In this document: one piece after another, positions 45,490 through 54,774 of the stretch | Layout of the letters: each line of letters begins with the position of its first letter | Numbering within the stretch: the first letter of the stretch is position 1 | DNA from: Trypanosoma brucei gambiense DAL972 | Taxonomy: Eukaryota > Euglenozoa > Kinetoplastea > Trypanosomatida > Trypanosomatidae | Direction of reading: 5' to 3' | DNA: 64,000 nucleotides | Assembly: GCF_000210295.1 (NCBI RefSeq) | Contig: NC_026739.1 | Coordinates: 592,262 to 656,261, forward strand | Program-made: the position numbers and the translations under genes | Notes under the pieces: generated by a model | Seen by the model: the letters and a program-made list of their open reading frames with translations, nothing else | Told to the model about the DNA's origin: nothing | Databases searched by the model: none

Positions 45490-46470
45490 ATGAGAGGGCC
45501 TGTTACTATATTACTACAGATTTTATTGATGGTTGTAATTATATTTTCTTCACTACCTGTGGATACATGGGCGGCGTTTGGGCACATGGTTGTTGCTGAA
45601 ATTGCTAAACGTAATTTAGATGCAGACGTGCTGGAGAAGGTGAAGCAGTACACGCAACATCTCTCTGAGAGCGGTCCGTTCCCCAAAATCCCTGATTTTG
45701 TCCAAAGCGCGTGTTGGCCCGATGACCTTAAAAGCTATGACCTGGGGGTCATGAACGGTTGGCATTATACAGCAAATGTATACAGTCGTGATGGTTTCGA
45801 GTTGAAAGAACCACTGCAACAAAAATCTAACATAGTAAGTGTAATAGACAGTCTCTCCGCGACATTAAGCTATCATGAAACCCCTTTGTACGTACGCTCC
45901 TTTGCGCTTGCCCACCTTATCCATCATTACGGTGACATTCATCAACCCTTGCACACCACTTCGCAAGTATCTTCTGAATACAAAACAGGAGACCTTGGAG
46001 GTAACTTAGTGCATGTGCGGGTGAGGAACACCACTACAAAACTGCATTCATTCTGGGATGATATTTGCCGTCCTAGTATTTCCATGAAGCGCCCTCTGGA
46101 GGAAAAGCACTACGCAAAGGTAAGGAGTTTTGCCGACCGTTTAGTGGAGACGTACGATGTCTCCTGGGAGCACAGGAGGCAAACTAACGCAACTATTATG
46201 TCCATGGAAGGTTTTGAACTCGCAAAGGAGATTGCTTATGCTGGTGTTGTTAATGGCAGTCAATTGAGCTCCCAATACGTGGATAGATGCGTGGAAACTG
46301 CAGAGCAGCGTATGACTCTAGCAGGTTACCGATTGGCGACTCATTTGAACAACATACTCGGTAGCAAACCAGCAGCTCCCGCTGTTCCACCGGCTGAGGG
46401 TGGTGTGTGTAGTACGGCGACGTATGGAGCAATTTTGATACTAGGAGTTCTATTTTGTTGTCATTTTTAA
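45490..46470 (+). CDS. P1/S1-type single-strand nuclease, membrane-anchored
   Basis: This 326-residue protein belongs to the zinc-dependent P1/S1 (class I) nuclease family, which in trypanosomatids includes secreted or surface 3'-nucleotidase/nucleases that salvage nucleic acids. A signal peptide covers 1-26 (hydrophobic core ILLQILLMVVIIF). Cleavage would leave Trp27 as the mature N-terminus, as in P1, where this Trp binds zinc. Other zinc ligands are visible: His32 (FGH), His92 (WHYTA), the HxxxxxxDxHxxxH cluster with His142, Asp149, His151 and His155, and GDLGGN followed by LHSFWDD. The last 15 residues are hydrophobic and could be a membrane or GPI signal. The ATG is taken at 45490, because earlier codons in frame start from GTG and would bury the signal peptide. 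Confidence 0.92.
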   Translation: MRGPVTILLQILLMVVIIFSSLPVDTWAAFGHMVVAEIAKRNLDADVLEKVKQYTQHLSESGPFPKIPDFVQSACWPDDLKSYDLGVMNGWHYTANVYSRDGFELKEPLQQKSNIVSVIDSLSATLSYHETPLYVRSFALAHLIHHYGDIHQPLHTTSQVSSEYKTGDLGGNLVHVRVRNTTTKLHSFWDDICRPSISMKRPLEEKHYAKVRSFADRLVETYDVSWEHRRQTNATIMSMEGFELAKEIAYAGVVNGSQLSSQYVDRCVETAEQRMTLAGYRLATHLNNILGSKPAAPAVPPAEGGVCSTATYGAILILGVLFCCHF

Positions 46471-47492
46471 TTTATCTCTGACTATTAGATTGTTACTTAT
46501 TTACTTGTTCCTCTTTCTTCCCCTCTCGTTATGGGCGCTAAAATCTTTTTGTTACTTAACGAAAATCCTGTGGAAGGCTTCGTTCAATTATAATGAATTC
46601 ACGATTTCTTTATGTGGATCTAAAGGTCGTTGTTATTCCCATTTGTTTTTAGCGGGCATTTATCTATAACGCGTATGTGCACAGTTATTTGTTGTATTTC
46701 ACGTTTTGTCCCGTCGTTCTCATGGTCGGATGCCTTTCGCGCTATGACGGATCCCATATTCCACAAGGTAGAAACGACACTGGGTTGCCTAGTGGTGGTG
46801 CCGCAACTGAGAGGGTGATTGGCGCAACGGTATTAAACAGAGGTAAAAACTGCCTTTTTTGTGTGTATTGCGGATTGTAACGTAATTCTCAGGTGATATT
46901 TGTTTTGAGAAAATGAGAACGGGGATGCAGCAACGTTTGTGGAATATTTGTGTGCTTGGTTGTACCTTTCGTTCCCTCTCAGATGTACACTTATCTCGGC
47001 ATGAAACTTGTTATTACTTTTTCTCTTTTTTCATATACCCTGCAATATCCCCTACAAAATGATTTACCTCTCCGACATATTGACACTTTTTTGTGTGTTA
47101 CAATTGGTGTATCGGTTTTTAAACCCGCAATGTTGGCTATATTTTGTTCGTTTCGTTTAATACATATATATAGGTATATGGATACATCTTAAGCGTATGT
47201 TTAACCATACTATTACCCTCTTGTTTTTAACTTGTTATAAATATATTTTTAATGTTTTTTTTTTAAAATGAAAGTGAGGTAGCGTTAGCAAATCACACGA
47301 CTAGGCTGTGTGGGATCGTTATACATCGCCACATTTAGTGCTTCTGCTCGTTAGACGCTGTGAGATTTATATATTTTTCGGTCGTGTTTCCACCTGTTGT
47401 CACTGTTTCATCAGTTTATTCCTTTTTGCACCTTCTCTCTCCCTTCCCGTATCTTCTTATCTTTATTTGGGAGATATCGAGTAACACATTAC
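46471..47492. other. Intergenic region
   Basis: About 1.0 kb without a supported gene. Two overlapping frames (46630-46818 and 46677-46880) have fairly ordinary composition but no ATG at their start and no family match. Confidence 0.6.
47415..47473 (+). promoter_or_regulatory. Predicted spliced-leader acceptor for the HD-domain gene
   Basis: A long pyrimidine tract (47415-47466) is followed by AG at 47472-47473, 19 nt before ATG 47493. The tract lies inside the upstream extension of the frame, which supports the later start. Confidence 0.6.
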
Positions 47493-49700
47493 ATGGAAGG
47501 GGAACTTGCCTTCGTGAAGAGTGAACATGTGCTGGACAATATAACAGGTAAAGAGTTGAATGCTTTCAAATTGCAGGAGCACTCTGGTGACAAAGTTTAT
47601 GTCCCACCAAATTCTAATGGTAATTTTGATCTTAAGGTGGGCCAACAGTACACAAATATCGGAAAAGACACATCCGAGTCACAAAAAACTGAAGGGGGGA
47701 AGACGGTTCTCCTCCACAGCCCGACCTCACTGACACCCACCAAAAAACTTTCGTCTGTTGGCGACATTGCCGTTAGCGCGGCGAGCGTGCTCGATGTTGA
47801 CGGGAAGGATCTGTTTTTGAGCCCAAAAGAGGCAAAAAACGTTATTGATGACGCTGAAGGAAGTGTCATTTTCTCACAGAAGGGGCGCGATACCCCCTCC
47901 ATTTGTGGTGCCGCTGAAGGTGTTCGATTGCAAGACGGTGCCAGGGACATGTTGTTCTTTTCTCCACTTCTTCAGCCGCTGGAAGCCGGTGGGAAGAATT
48001 TTCAAGATCCCGTTCATGAGTATGTTCACCTTCCCAACGTCGCAATTCGCATTATAGATACTGTTGAGTTTCAACGCCTCCGCACGGTGAAGCAGCTTGG
48101 TACCGTATGCTTCCTCTATCCTGCCGCTACGCACACGCGATTCGAGCATTCCATAGGGGTTGCGCATCTCGCATCAGAGATGCTTAAACACATTGCATCA
48201 TGTCAACCTGAGCTTGGAATAACCAGAGCAGATGTTTTAAGTGTTATTATTGCTGGTCTCTGCCACGACCTCGGACACGGGCCCTTTAGCCACTCCTTTG
48301 AAGTTGCTGTTAATCGCATTCGCTCGAAAACTGGTGCTCGAAAACTGTGGCGTCATGAGCATATGTCGGTTTTACTGTTGCGCCGCATTTTAAAGAAGAT
48401 AGAGATTAGAAAATACGGTTTGAATGAAGACGATGTGAGATTTATTGAGCTATGTATTACTGGTCTTCACCCTTCGAAGCGCTGGCCGGAGAACATTGGC
48501 AGACCGGAGAAAAAAAGATTCCTGCTGGAGATTGTCTCAAATAAACGCAACGGCATGGATGTGGACAAACTTGATTACTTTCACCGTGACTCGATTGCTT
48601 GCTATGGTCGGGCAGCCGTTGATGTGCAAATTCGTCGACTGCTGAAGTCGTGCAAGGTACTTTGTTGTGAGGAGCAGCACCAAATATGTTTTGAGGAAAA
48701 GATGGCCCTTAGTCTCGGGGATATATTTAGTGTACGGGCAAAATTGCACAAACACGCATACCAGCACCGCGTAACCCTGGCCATTGAGCAAATGATGATC
48801 GATGCACTGTACGAGGCTGAGCCTTTCTTCCTCGTACCTGGAAAAAATGGCAGAAAGCTACGCTTGTCTGAGTGTGTGGATGATGAAGAAGCATTTTGCA
48901 AACTTGGTGACTGGATTTTGGAGGGCATTACTGCCTCCGACGATCCTCGACTAGCGAAGTCTCAGTCACTTATCCGGAGGATAATGGAACGTGATTTGTA
49001 CTCGGTTGTGGGAATCAAAACGTTCATCTCATACAATGTTGAGCTAGGTGAAGATGACATCAGAAATTATATGATTCAACATTGTAAGATGCTGGGTAGG
49101 TACAGCGAAAAGCTCGATTCCAACCTATTGGTTAACTTCATCAACATTACTTATGACAAAACAGACAAGTCAGGTATCCCCAATGACCCTATTGCTCATA
49201 TGGCGTTTTACAGCCCGAAGAATGTAGGCGCTGGTGCCTTCCGGCTTCCAAAGGAGCGCAAAAGTCATATTTTCTCCCCAATATCATACGGTGAGAAGTC
49301 AGTTATTGTTTTCGTAAAAGAAAAGGTTTTTGTCGACGTTATTCGTGACGCCTTCGGCGTATGGGTCAGTGCGCACGCAAATCTACTGGTCGTTGCTGTT
49401 CCAGCGCACAATGGGAGGACAGAAGAGAGCCCTACAGGTTCTGCACAATCCTCGCGCTCTCAGTGTCTTAGTGGTCGAGCAGACAACCAAGACAGCAGCA
49501 GTAATAACAATGACACCGTTACCATATTGACTGCCCCCAGAGCGTATGTTGAGGGGTTTACGGGATTTTCAAGTTCCCAAACGAATGGAATCCCTTCGTA
49601 CTGTCAGAGCGAGTCAGAGTCTACTCAAGCCAGTCAGTGCAGCGCAAGCGGTTTAAAATTGCCAGAAGGAAATTTAGCGGGAAATAAACGCAGCCGCTAA
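47493..49700 (+). CDS. SAMHD1-like HD-domain dNTP triphosphohydrolase
   Basis: This 735-residue protein carries the SAMHD1-type HD domain. Such enzymes hydrolyse dNTPs to nucleosides and triphosphate and help balance dNTP pools. The metal-binding set is complete: His219 (RFEHS), His258-Asp259 (CHDLGHGP) and Asp358 (MDVDKLDYFHRDS). The phrase VEFQRLRTVKQLG through TRFEHSIGV is close to human SAMHD1. There is no SAM domain; the first 165 residues are hydrophilic and unique. The last 120 residues are Ser/Gln/Asn-rich and disordered. From memory T. brucei has two SAMHD1 homologues named for their masses (HD52 and HD82); 735 residues, about 82 kDa, would fit the larger. That assignment is unverified. 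Catalytic capacity is inferred from intact residues. Confidence 0.92.
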   Translation: MEGELAFVKSEHVLDNITGKELNAFKLQEHSGDKVYVPPNSNGNFDLKVGQQYTNIGKDTSESQKTEGGKTVLLHSPTSLTPTKKLSSVGDIAVSAASVLDVDGKDLFLSPKEAKNVIDDAEGSVIFSQKGRDTPSICGAAEGVRLQDGARDMLFFSPLLQPLEAGGKNFQDPVHEYVHLPNVAIRIIDTVEFQRLRTVKQLGTVCFLYPAATHTRFEHSIGVAHLASEMLKHIASCQPELGITRADVLSVIIAGLCHDLGHGPFSHSFEVAVNRIRSKTGARKLWRHEHMSVLLLRRILKKIEIRKYGLNEDDVRFIELCITGLHPSKRWPENIGRPEKKRFLLEIVSNKRNGMDVDKLDYFHRDSIACYGRAAVDVQIRRLLKSCKVLCCEEQHQICFEEKMALSLGDIFSVRAKLHKHAYQHRVTLAIEQMMIDALYEAEPFFLVPGKNGRKLRLSECVDDEEAFCKLGDWILEGITASDDPRLAKSQSLIRRIMERDLYSVVGIKTFISYNVELGEDDIRNYMIQHCKMLGRYSEKLDSNLLVNFINITYDKTDKSGIPNDPIAHMAFYSPKNVGAGAFRLPKERKSHIFSPISYGEKSVIVFVKEKVFVDVIRDAFGVWVSAHANLLVVAVPAHNGRTEESPTGSAQSSRSQCLSGRADNQDSSSNNNDTVTILTAPRAYVEGFTGFSSSQTNGIPSYCQSESESTQASQCSASGLKLPEGNLAGNKRSR

Positions 49701-49790
49701 ACTACGTGAAGAAACATTAGCAAAAGCAAAAAGATTGTGATTGGAAGCAAAGTGGTATGGAGGGGGGTAATGTTTCATAACGACTGCCTT

Positions 49791-49822
<32 letters not shown>

Positions 49823-50517
49823 CAAGTGTCCCTATCTTTATTTTTTTATTGACTGTGCGTTGCTTTCCCTTTTCTTTGACTTCTGTCTCAATTCGTTAGA
49901 ATTTCGTTTACGGCAGTGTTTGATATCCGATCTTCTTATATAATTTTTTGAAAATTTTTTATTGTTATAGCAAAATTTGTGCGCATGTACGTTGTAGCAA
50001 CGTTTTTCCCCCTCTTCCTTGTCTTGCTTGTGGTAGCAGTAACTGAACAGAAACTGGGAAAACGAAATTATATAGAGAAATGAACAGATGGACAAAAACG
50101 ACCGTTAATACAGAGAAAAAGAAAGGGAGTCAAGGAAATACGGAGCGCATGGTGTCAGGCACAAATAGCGAAAGTATTGAAGGAGATAGAGAAATCATAG
50201 AAACGTAAGAGACACGGTAAAAACATTTTTACCTTGTGCCTCACATGCCATACATTTGTTTCTTTTTAGGTCGCACAAAGTGCGGTCGTACCTCTGTTTA
50301 GAAACACTTGGACGATAGAAAAAAGAAAGCAGAAGGAATATTTTGCCTGAGTATACCTCTGTTTTTTTTTCTTACTCTAATATGACTTAAGTTCAATATA
50401 CTCATTTTTGAAACTTTTTCTCTTTCGTTTACTTTTTTCTTTTTATTATGAAGTGGGAGGTTTTGAAAATCACTTAGTTAGCTACAACAAGTTGCTTCGT
50501 TTTATGATGTTGTGCAC
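49701..50517. other. Intergenic region
   Basis: About 820 bases without a gene. A (TA)n run lies at 49795-49822, and a small hairpin (CGCACAAAGTGCG) near 50272-50284. Confidence 0.65.
49795..49822. repeat. (TA)n microsatellite
   Basis: About 14 TA units between the HD-domain gene and the pseudouridine synthase gene. Confidence 0.95.
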
Positions 50518-51651
50518 ATGGTCTCGCCACCAGCTTTATTTCACGTGATTTATGAGAATGACGAACTTGTAGTTGTCAACAAGCCAAATGATGTGCCAAT
50601 GGACGGTGTAGGTTGTGAATTAACGGTGGAACGGTGGGCACTGGCATATCGATCAAGGCGAAATGATGGCGACAAAGTGGACAGTGAACGCTTCAATGAG
50701 GAAGTTATGAAGGATGCCTCCCAACTCCCCGATTTTGTTACAGAGAAACCAAAGGGTAAGAAAAAAATGGTTAAATTCGTTCATCAGTTGGACTACGCTA
50801 CAAGTGGTGTCCTCTGCATTGCGTTCTCGAAAGAAATGGCCGCCCGACTTGCTCATTGCTTTGAGATGAGGACGGCAAAGAAAGCGTACGTTGCAGTTCT
50901 CCACGGTAGTGTTTCACCCTTATCAAGTACAATTCCCAATTCAACATCATTTCTTTCGAGAAATGCGACTCAAGGTGGTTTTCGCTTAATTTCAATTAAA
51001 GAAGTGTCGAGTTGTCAATTCATTTTGGACTGTGTGCGGATTGCCACCGGTCAAACCGAGCCAAATAACGTCGTATCGGAAGAGAAGATTATTGAAATTA
51101 ATCTCCCAGTCGGTTACGATGATGACGACCCTGATAGGTTCCGCATGGCTGTGAATGGACGTGACGCAAAGGAGAGCTTAACATACATGTATGTCCTTCA
51201 AAATGGGTATCTGCCTTGCCCGTCTAAAAACTGTCAAGTTTCTGTAACAAAAGTTATTCTCATACCGCAGACGGGCCGGAGGCACCAACTCCGCCTTCAT
51301 TGTAATGCACTTGGGTTCCCGATAGTCGGTGACGTAACATACGGCATATCTTCATTTCCTTCCACTGTACTACACCAGAATGAGGCATTAATGGAGGGAA
51401 GGAACACGAAAGATGTTGAAGTACCGATAAGAGCAAGTGATTGGTCTCGCATGATGCTTCACGCTTGGCGTCTCTCTTTTCCTTTGAATGTAGAGCCGAT
51501 TGGTGACGGGAGACAGAGGAGTTTACTGAAGAGGCAACGCCGACGTGAGACACTTGGATTGGATGATGCACACAGTAGTTGGGAAGACGGTGTATGGACG
51601 CACTTCCAAACGGAAGACCCTTTTGCGTTAATAATGGAAGACAAACCCTAG
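50518..51651 (+). CDS. RluA-family pseudouridine synthase
   Basis: This 377-residue protein is an RluA/RPUSD-type pseudouridine synthase, which isomerises uridine in RNA. Motif II is HQLDYATSG at 89-97 with catalytic Asp92; the usual Arg after His is Gln here, which I recall also in RPUSD1-like eukaryotic members. Motif I (VVNKPNDVPMDG) is near 17-28. The C-terminal RNA-binding motif GRRHQLRLHCNALGFPIVGD (about 257-276) is intact. No S4 domain is visible. The C-terminal 60 residues are extra to the bacterial length. There is no clear presequence, so the compartment and target RNA are unknown. ATG 50518 is the in-frame start; two ATGs at 50504 and 50507 are in another frame and could act as upstream start codons if they lie in the leader. 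Confidence 0.92.
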   Translation: MVSPPALFHVIYENDELVVVNKPNDVPMDGVGCELTVERWALAYRSRRNDGDKVDSERFNEEVMKDASQLPDFVTEKPKGKKKMVKFVHQLDYATSGVLCIAFSKEMAARLAHCFEMRTAKKAYVAVLHGSVSPLSSTIPNSTSFLSRNATQGGFRLISIKEVSSCQFILDCVRIATGQTEPNNVVSEEKIIEINLPVGYDDDDPDRFRMAVNGRDAKESLTYMYVLQNGYLPCPSKNCQVSVTKVILIPQTGRRHQLRLHCNALGFPIVGDVTYGISSFPSTVLHQNEALMEGRNTKDVEVPIRASDWSRMMLHAWRLSFPLNVEPIGDGRQRSLLKRQRRRETLGLDDAHSSWEDGVWTHFQTEDPFALIMEDKP

Positions 51652-51837
51652 TGATTGAACTAATATTTTGTCTTTTTTTTTTTTCTTCGTGCGTATTTTC
51701 GTTTTGTGGTTGTTGGCATTGTTCTCTCTACATTCCCTTTCAGTAGTTTCTGTCTCACCACTATACTTTCTTCATCGTTCAAATACTCAAAGACGAATAC
51801 AAAGAGAAAACTAATGCTGAGTTCTCGTAACTACCAT

Positions 51838-51909
51838 TTTTTCTCTTTTTTGCATTATTATTCTTTCTTTTTTGTAAAAAAAAATATAAAATGGATGTGT
51901 GTGTATAAG
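51838..51909 (+). promoter_or_regulatory. Predicted spliced-leader acceptor for RAD17
   Basis: A pyrimidine tract (51838-51876) precedes AG at 51908-51909, which would give a 30-nt leader before ATG 51940. The whole spacer is only 288 bases. Confidence 0.4.
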
Positions 51910-51939
51910 AATATATAAATTTGAGAAGTGATTTGTAGT

Positions 51940-54192
51940 ATGCTGCATGAAATTTACGCTCCACGGGATGTCGCAAGTATAGCTTGGAGCCGGCGGAAGC
52001 TAAGTGATTTTCAAAAACTAGTAAATAAAATACGAGAGGGGTTTGTGCCACCAGGTCCAATACTACTTTACGGACCATCAGGTTGTGGTAAACTTTCGTC
52101 TGTGTTAGCCATTTTTCAGCAGCCACAGCCGCAAACTCCTGGGGGTGGTGGCTCCTCTTCGCGTTGCTCTTTTTCACGTGCTCGAGTGTTGCATTCATGT
52201 GACGCTTCACCATGGGAATATCACCAATTTCTGATGGGTGTTCTGTCTGAGCACGGTGGCGCTAACAATAACGTAGTGGTCGATTCAGATAAGTCGGTTA
52301 CTGCTAAAGCTCTTCAACGGGGTGAAGGTTCGGACGGCTTTTGTGCGGCGGTACCACATGTGGTAAAGTTCTACGGAGAAGCACCAACTTCACTTTTGCA
52401 TTCGGTAACGCTTCGTTTTCTTAATTACTACAACGCATACAGACACGAAACTTCCCTATGTGGTAACTCCGTCGGCGCAGTGAAAGATGGGAACTTGCTC
52501 ACTTTACGTCGACATATATTGGTTTTAATATTCACCACCCATGACACACACAATGAAAAGGTGGCACTGGGGAAATTGCTGCCTTCAAGTATTCTTAATC
52601 ACCCTTGTTTGCACATGTTCTATTGTCCACCTGTGACGGAGCGAAGTTTAATTACTTGCATTAAACGGGTATTCAATACGGAGCAACTTCAGAGACGGAA
52701 ACAAGGGGAAACCCCTCCTCCTCCTCTAAATGATGAGGAAATTAAATTATTGGCCGAGCAATGTCATGGCGACATCCGCCACGCTCTGCTTCAAACTCAA
52801 TGGCTTTTGTTGAACACAAATGATCATATAGCGGGTGAAGAGCAGAAGGTACAGAAGGCACCGCAGAAGCGGCGGAGGTCACCACGTGTTGGTGCTCAGG
52901 CATTGAGGAGTATGGAAGATCTCCTGGCTGATGATTTTGAAGAAAGTAATACGTCTGGAAGCATGGTAAAACCGCCCAGCACAGCTAAAGGAGACAATAT
53001 GAATGGTGATAATGAGAACTCGAATAGCTCAAAGTCATTGTCGCAAGAAAATGAAGGTCTTTCAGTATCTAGAGATGATTATCTTGATGTCTCCCATGCT
53101 GCAGCACGCGTACTCACACAAAAGTACACAATGGAGTCAGTGGTGCAGCTACTCAACGTGGAACCAGACAAATTGCTCGGGTATCTCACAAACAACATGC
53201 TCCCTTACTTCCTTCCTGAACATATGGAGCCATGTGCACTAACCGCTGCCGCCGCGAGTTATTCCGATGCTCTACGTGTCTCAGCTGTTAATTATAGGTT
53301 TATTCGCAGCAACCATGGACTATTCACCACTTCGCTCACTGGTGACAATGAAAACGAAGGAACAGGACCTACAGATATCAGATTGATATCCCTTCTACTC
53401 TTCGGCAAAGCTTATACTGTCTACCACAAAAATGTTTACGTTCCAAGTGTGTTTGGTGGGAAGCGGGCGCCCCCTCATCTCGCCTTTGCGTATCCACGGT
53501 TGAGGGAGTTGCAATTTGCTCGTGGTCGACATAAATTTCGTAACGATGAATTGGAAATGAATGAACATGGCTCTGAGCGAGATGGGGAGAAAAAGTTTGC
53601 CCTTTTTTCGAGTGAGGAGGAATGGCGTCGTGACTTTTTGCACCGCTTAGAGTTGCAGTTGTCTAATGGCGAAAATCAGATAGGACCTGTGGTTGATGTA
53701 TTAAAGGAGACGCTTCCGCCACTTCTTGATAGGTGCAACTCACTGGATTCGCTTATTCTCGAGTATGCACCGTATGCGAGGCGGATTGTGCTCAATCACT
53801 CATCGTCCCCCTCGGAATCACCTATCCGTACTTGTAACGCAAATGTCAGCAGCCCTTCGAGATGCATTGGTGGTACTACGCCACCTCCAGAATTGAAGAG
53901 CGCAGGGGCGCTTTCACGTCCAAAGCGGACGTTATTTATGGCTGGACAGAAAACTACGACAGTAGGCCATGAACAGCCCAAACGCCGGTGCTCGAACCTG
54001 AGATATCGTGCATTGTGTGTCGGACTTCAAAAAACGCCGCCAATCAGGGAAGAGTTTTTTTACTTACCCACCGAAGAAGAGGAATGTGATGATGATGCAC
54101 CAGAGTGTTTTTCAGGGCAGACTACTGTGCGACCCAGCGGTGGTTCTTCATGGTTGCCCGAAGGAGAGGTAATTGAGGAGTTTAGCGATTAA
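51940..54192 (+). CDS. RAD17: RAD17-like checkpoint clamp loader
   Basis: This 750-residue AAA+ protein resembles RAD17, which with RFC2-5 loads the 9-1-1 clamp at damaged DNA. The opening YAPRDVASIAWSRRKLSDFQ (about 5-24) matches the RAD17 start (KYAPKTVADLAVHKKK in human, from memory). The Walker A loop is GPSGCGKLSS (45-54); Leu52 stands where Thr or Ser normally binds magnesium. The lid region has NDEEIKLLAEQCHGDIRHAL (about 266-285), typical of clamp loaders. A long acidic/Ser-rich insertion (about 305-375) and a disordered C-terminal region follow. In the window it shares a DNA-damage theme with the Tudor/BRCT protein but is not adjacent. The start is the first ATG; the preceding frame opens only at GTG 51928. 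Confident family, uncertain ATP binding. Confidence 0.85.
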   Translation: MLHEIYAPRDVASIAWSRRKLSDFQKLVNKIREGFVPPGPILLYGPSGCGKLSSVLAIFQQPQPQTPGGGGSSSRCSFSRARVLHSCDASPWEYHQFLMGVLSEHGGANNNVVVDSDKSVTAKALQRGEGSDGFCAAVPHVVKFYGEAPTSLLHSVTLRFLNYYNAYRHETSLCGNSVGAVKDGNLLTLRRHILVLIFTTHDTHNEKVALGKLLPSSILNHPCLHMFYCPPVTERSLITCIKRVFNTEQLQRRKQGETPPPPLNDEEIKLLAEQCHGDIRHALLQTQWLLLNTNDHIAGEEQKVQKAPQKRRRSPRVGAQALRSMEDLLADDFEESNTSGSMVKPPSTAKGDNMNGDNENSNSSKSLSQENEGLSVSRDDYLDVSHAAARVLTQKYTMESVVQLLNVEPDKLLGYLTNNMLPYFLPEHMEPCALTAAAASYSDALRVSAVNYRFIRSNHGLFTTSLTGDNENEGTGPTDIRLISLLLFGKAYTVYHKNVYVPSVFGGKRAPPHLAFAYPRLRELQFARGRHKFRNDELEMNEHGSERDGEKKFALFSSEEEWRRDFLHRLELQLSNGENQIGPVVDVLKETLPPLLDRCNSLDSLILEYAPYARRIVLNHSSSPSESPIRTCNANVSSPSRCIGGTTPPPELKSAGALSRPKRTLFMAGQKTTTVGHEQPKRRCSNLRYRALCVGLQKTPPIREEFFYLPTEEEECDDDAPECFSGQTTVRPSGGSSWLPEGEVIEEFSD

Positions 54193-54774
54193 AATTTGTA
54201 TCCGGGTTTGGGGTTCTTTCGGCATTTGCAGCAGTGAATGGCACACGTATGTGTTACGTCCAATTTTTGTCTATTGTATTTGTGCAAGTGTGTTGTGAAC
54301 GCACTGACATGGCCGATTCACTACCGAGTGCCTTTTGTTTCTGACATCGAGTTTTTGTAATTGTGCGGAGTTGAATTATGAATGACGCCCTACTTCGGTT
54401 GTTTTTCATATCGTTTGAGTGTCACACCTACGTTGCGCGCTAACTTGTTCATTACATCATCATTTTTTTTTATACGTCTGGCACAGTGTACATGTCCACT
54501 TAACTTTTGATCCACATTATGCTGCATGCCTCAACACTTTTTTTTTATACCTTTGCGTTCTCAACGTACTCATTTCTCCCTATTTTTCATCCCCCCCCCG
54601 CAGAGTTCCGGCTTCGCAGGACACTACACTGGACGCAATTGCGATTCATATCTTAGGTGTGTTACTGAAAGTGTACCAACCGGAGAGAGTCCCTTTCGTT
54701 AACTAACTGAACACCTCCTCCCTTTTCCGAGGGTTGTAGAAGTTGGAAACTTTCGCTGCTCAAGGGTTTCGACG
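54193..54774. other. Intergenic UTR region
   Basis: About 580 bases. The 95-codon frame at 54419 starts with GTG and reads through the pyrimidine tract; it is not supported. Confidence 0.7.
54561..54603 (+). promoter_or_regulatory. Predicted spliced-leader acceptor for the BCS1-like gene
   Basis: A pyrimidine-rich stretch ending in nine C (54591-54599) is followed by GCAG, with AG at 54602-54603. This gives a leader of about 170 nt before ATG 54775. Confidence 0.6.

Noticed and set aside
46630..46880. Two overlapping short frames between the nuclease and HD-domain genes
   Set aside because: Neither starts with ATG at its open end, they overlap in different frames, and no homology is recognisable. 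A decayed gene fragment is possible but unsupported.
50779..50808. Gln in HQLD of the RluA-type pseudouridine synthase as an anomaly
   Set aside because: As I recall, HQLD also occurs in RPUSD1-like eukaryotic members, so it looks like a subfamily trait. The catalytic Asp is intact.
54419..54706. 95-codon frame upstream of the BCS1-like gene
   Set aside because: It starts with GTG and crosses the likely splice acceptor tract at 54561-54603, so it cannot sit on one mature mRNA.
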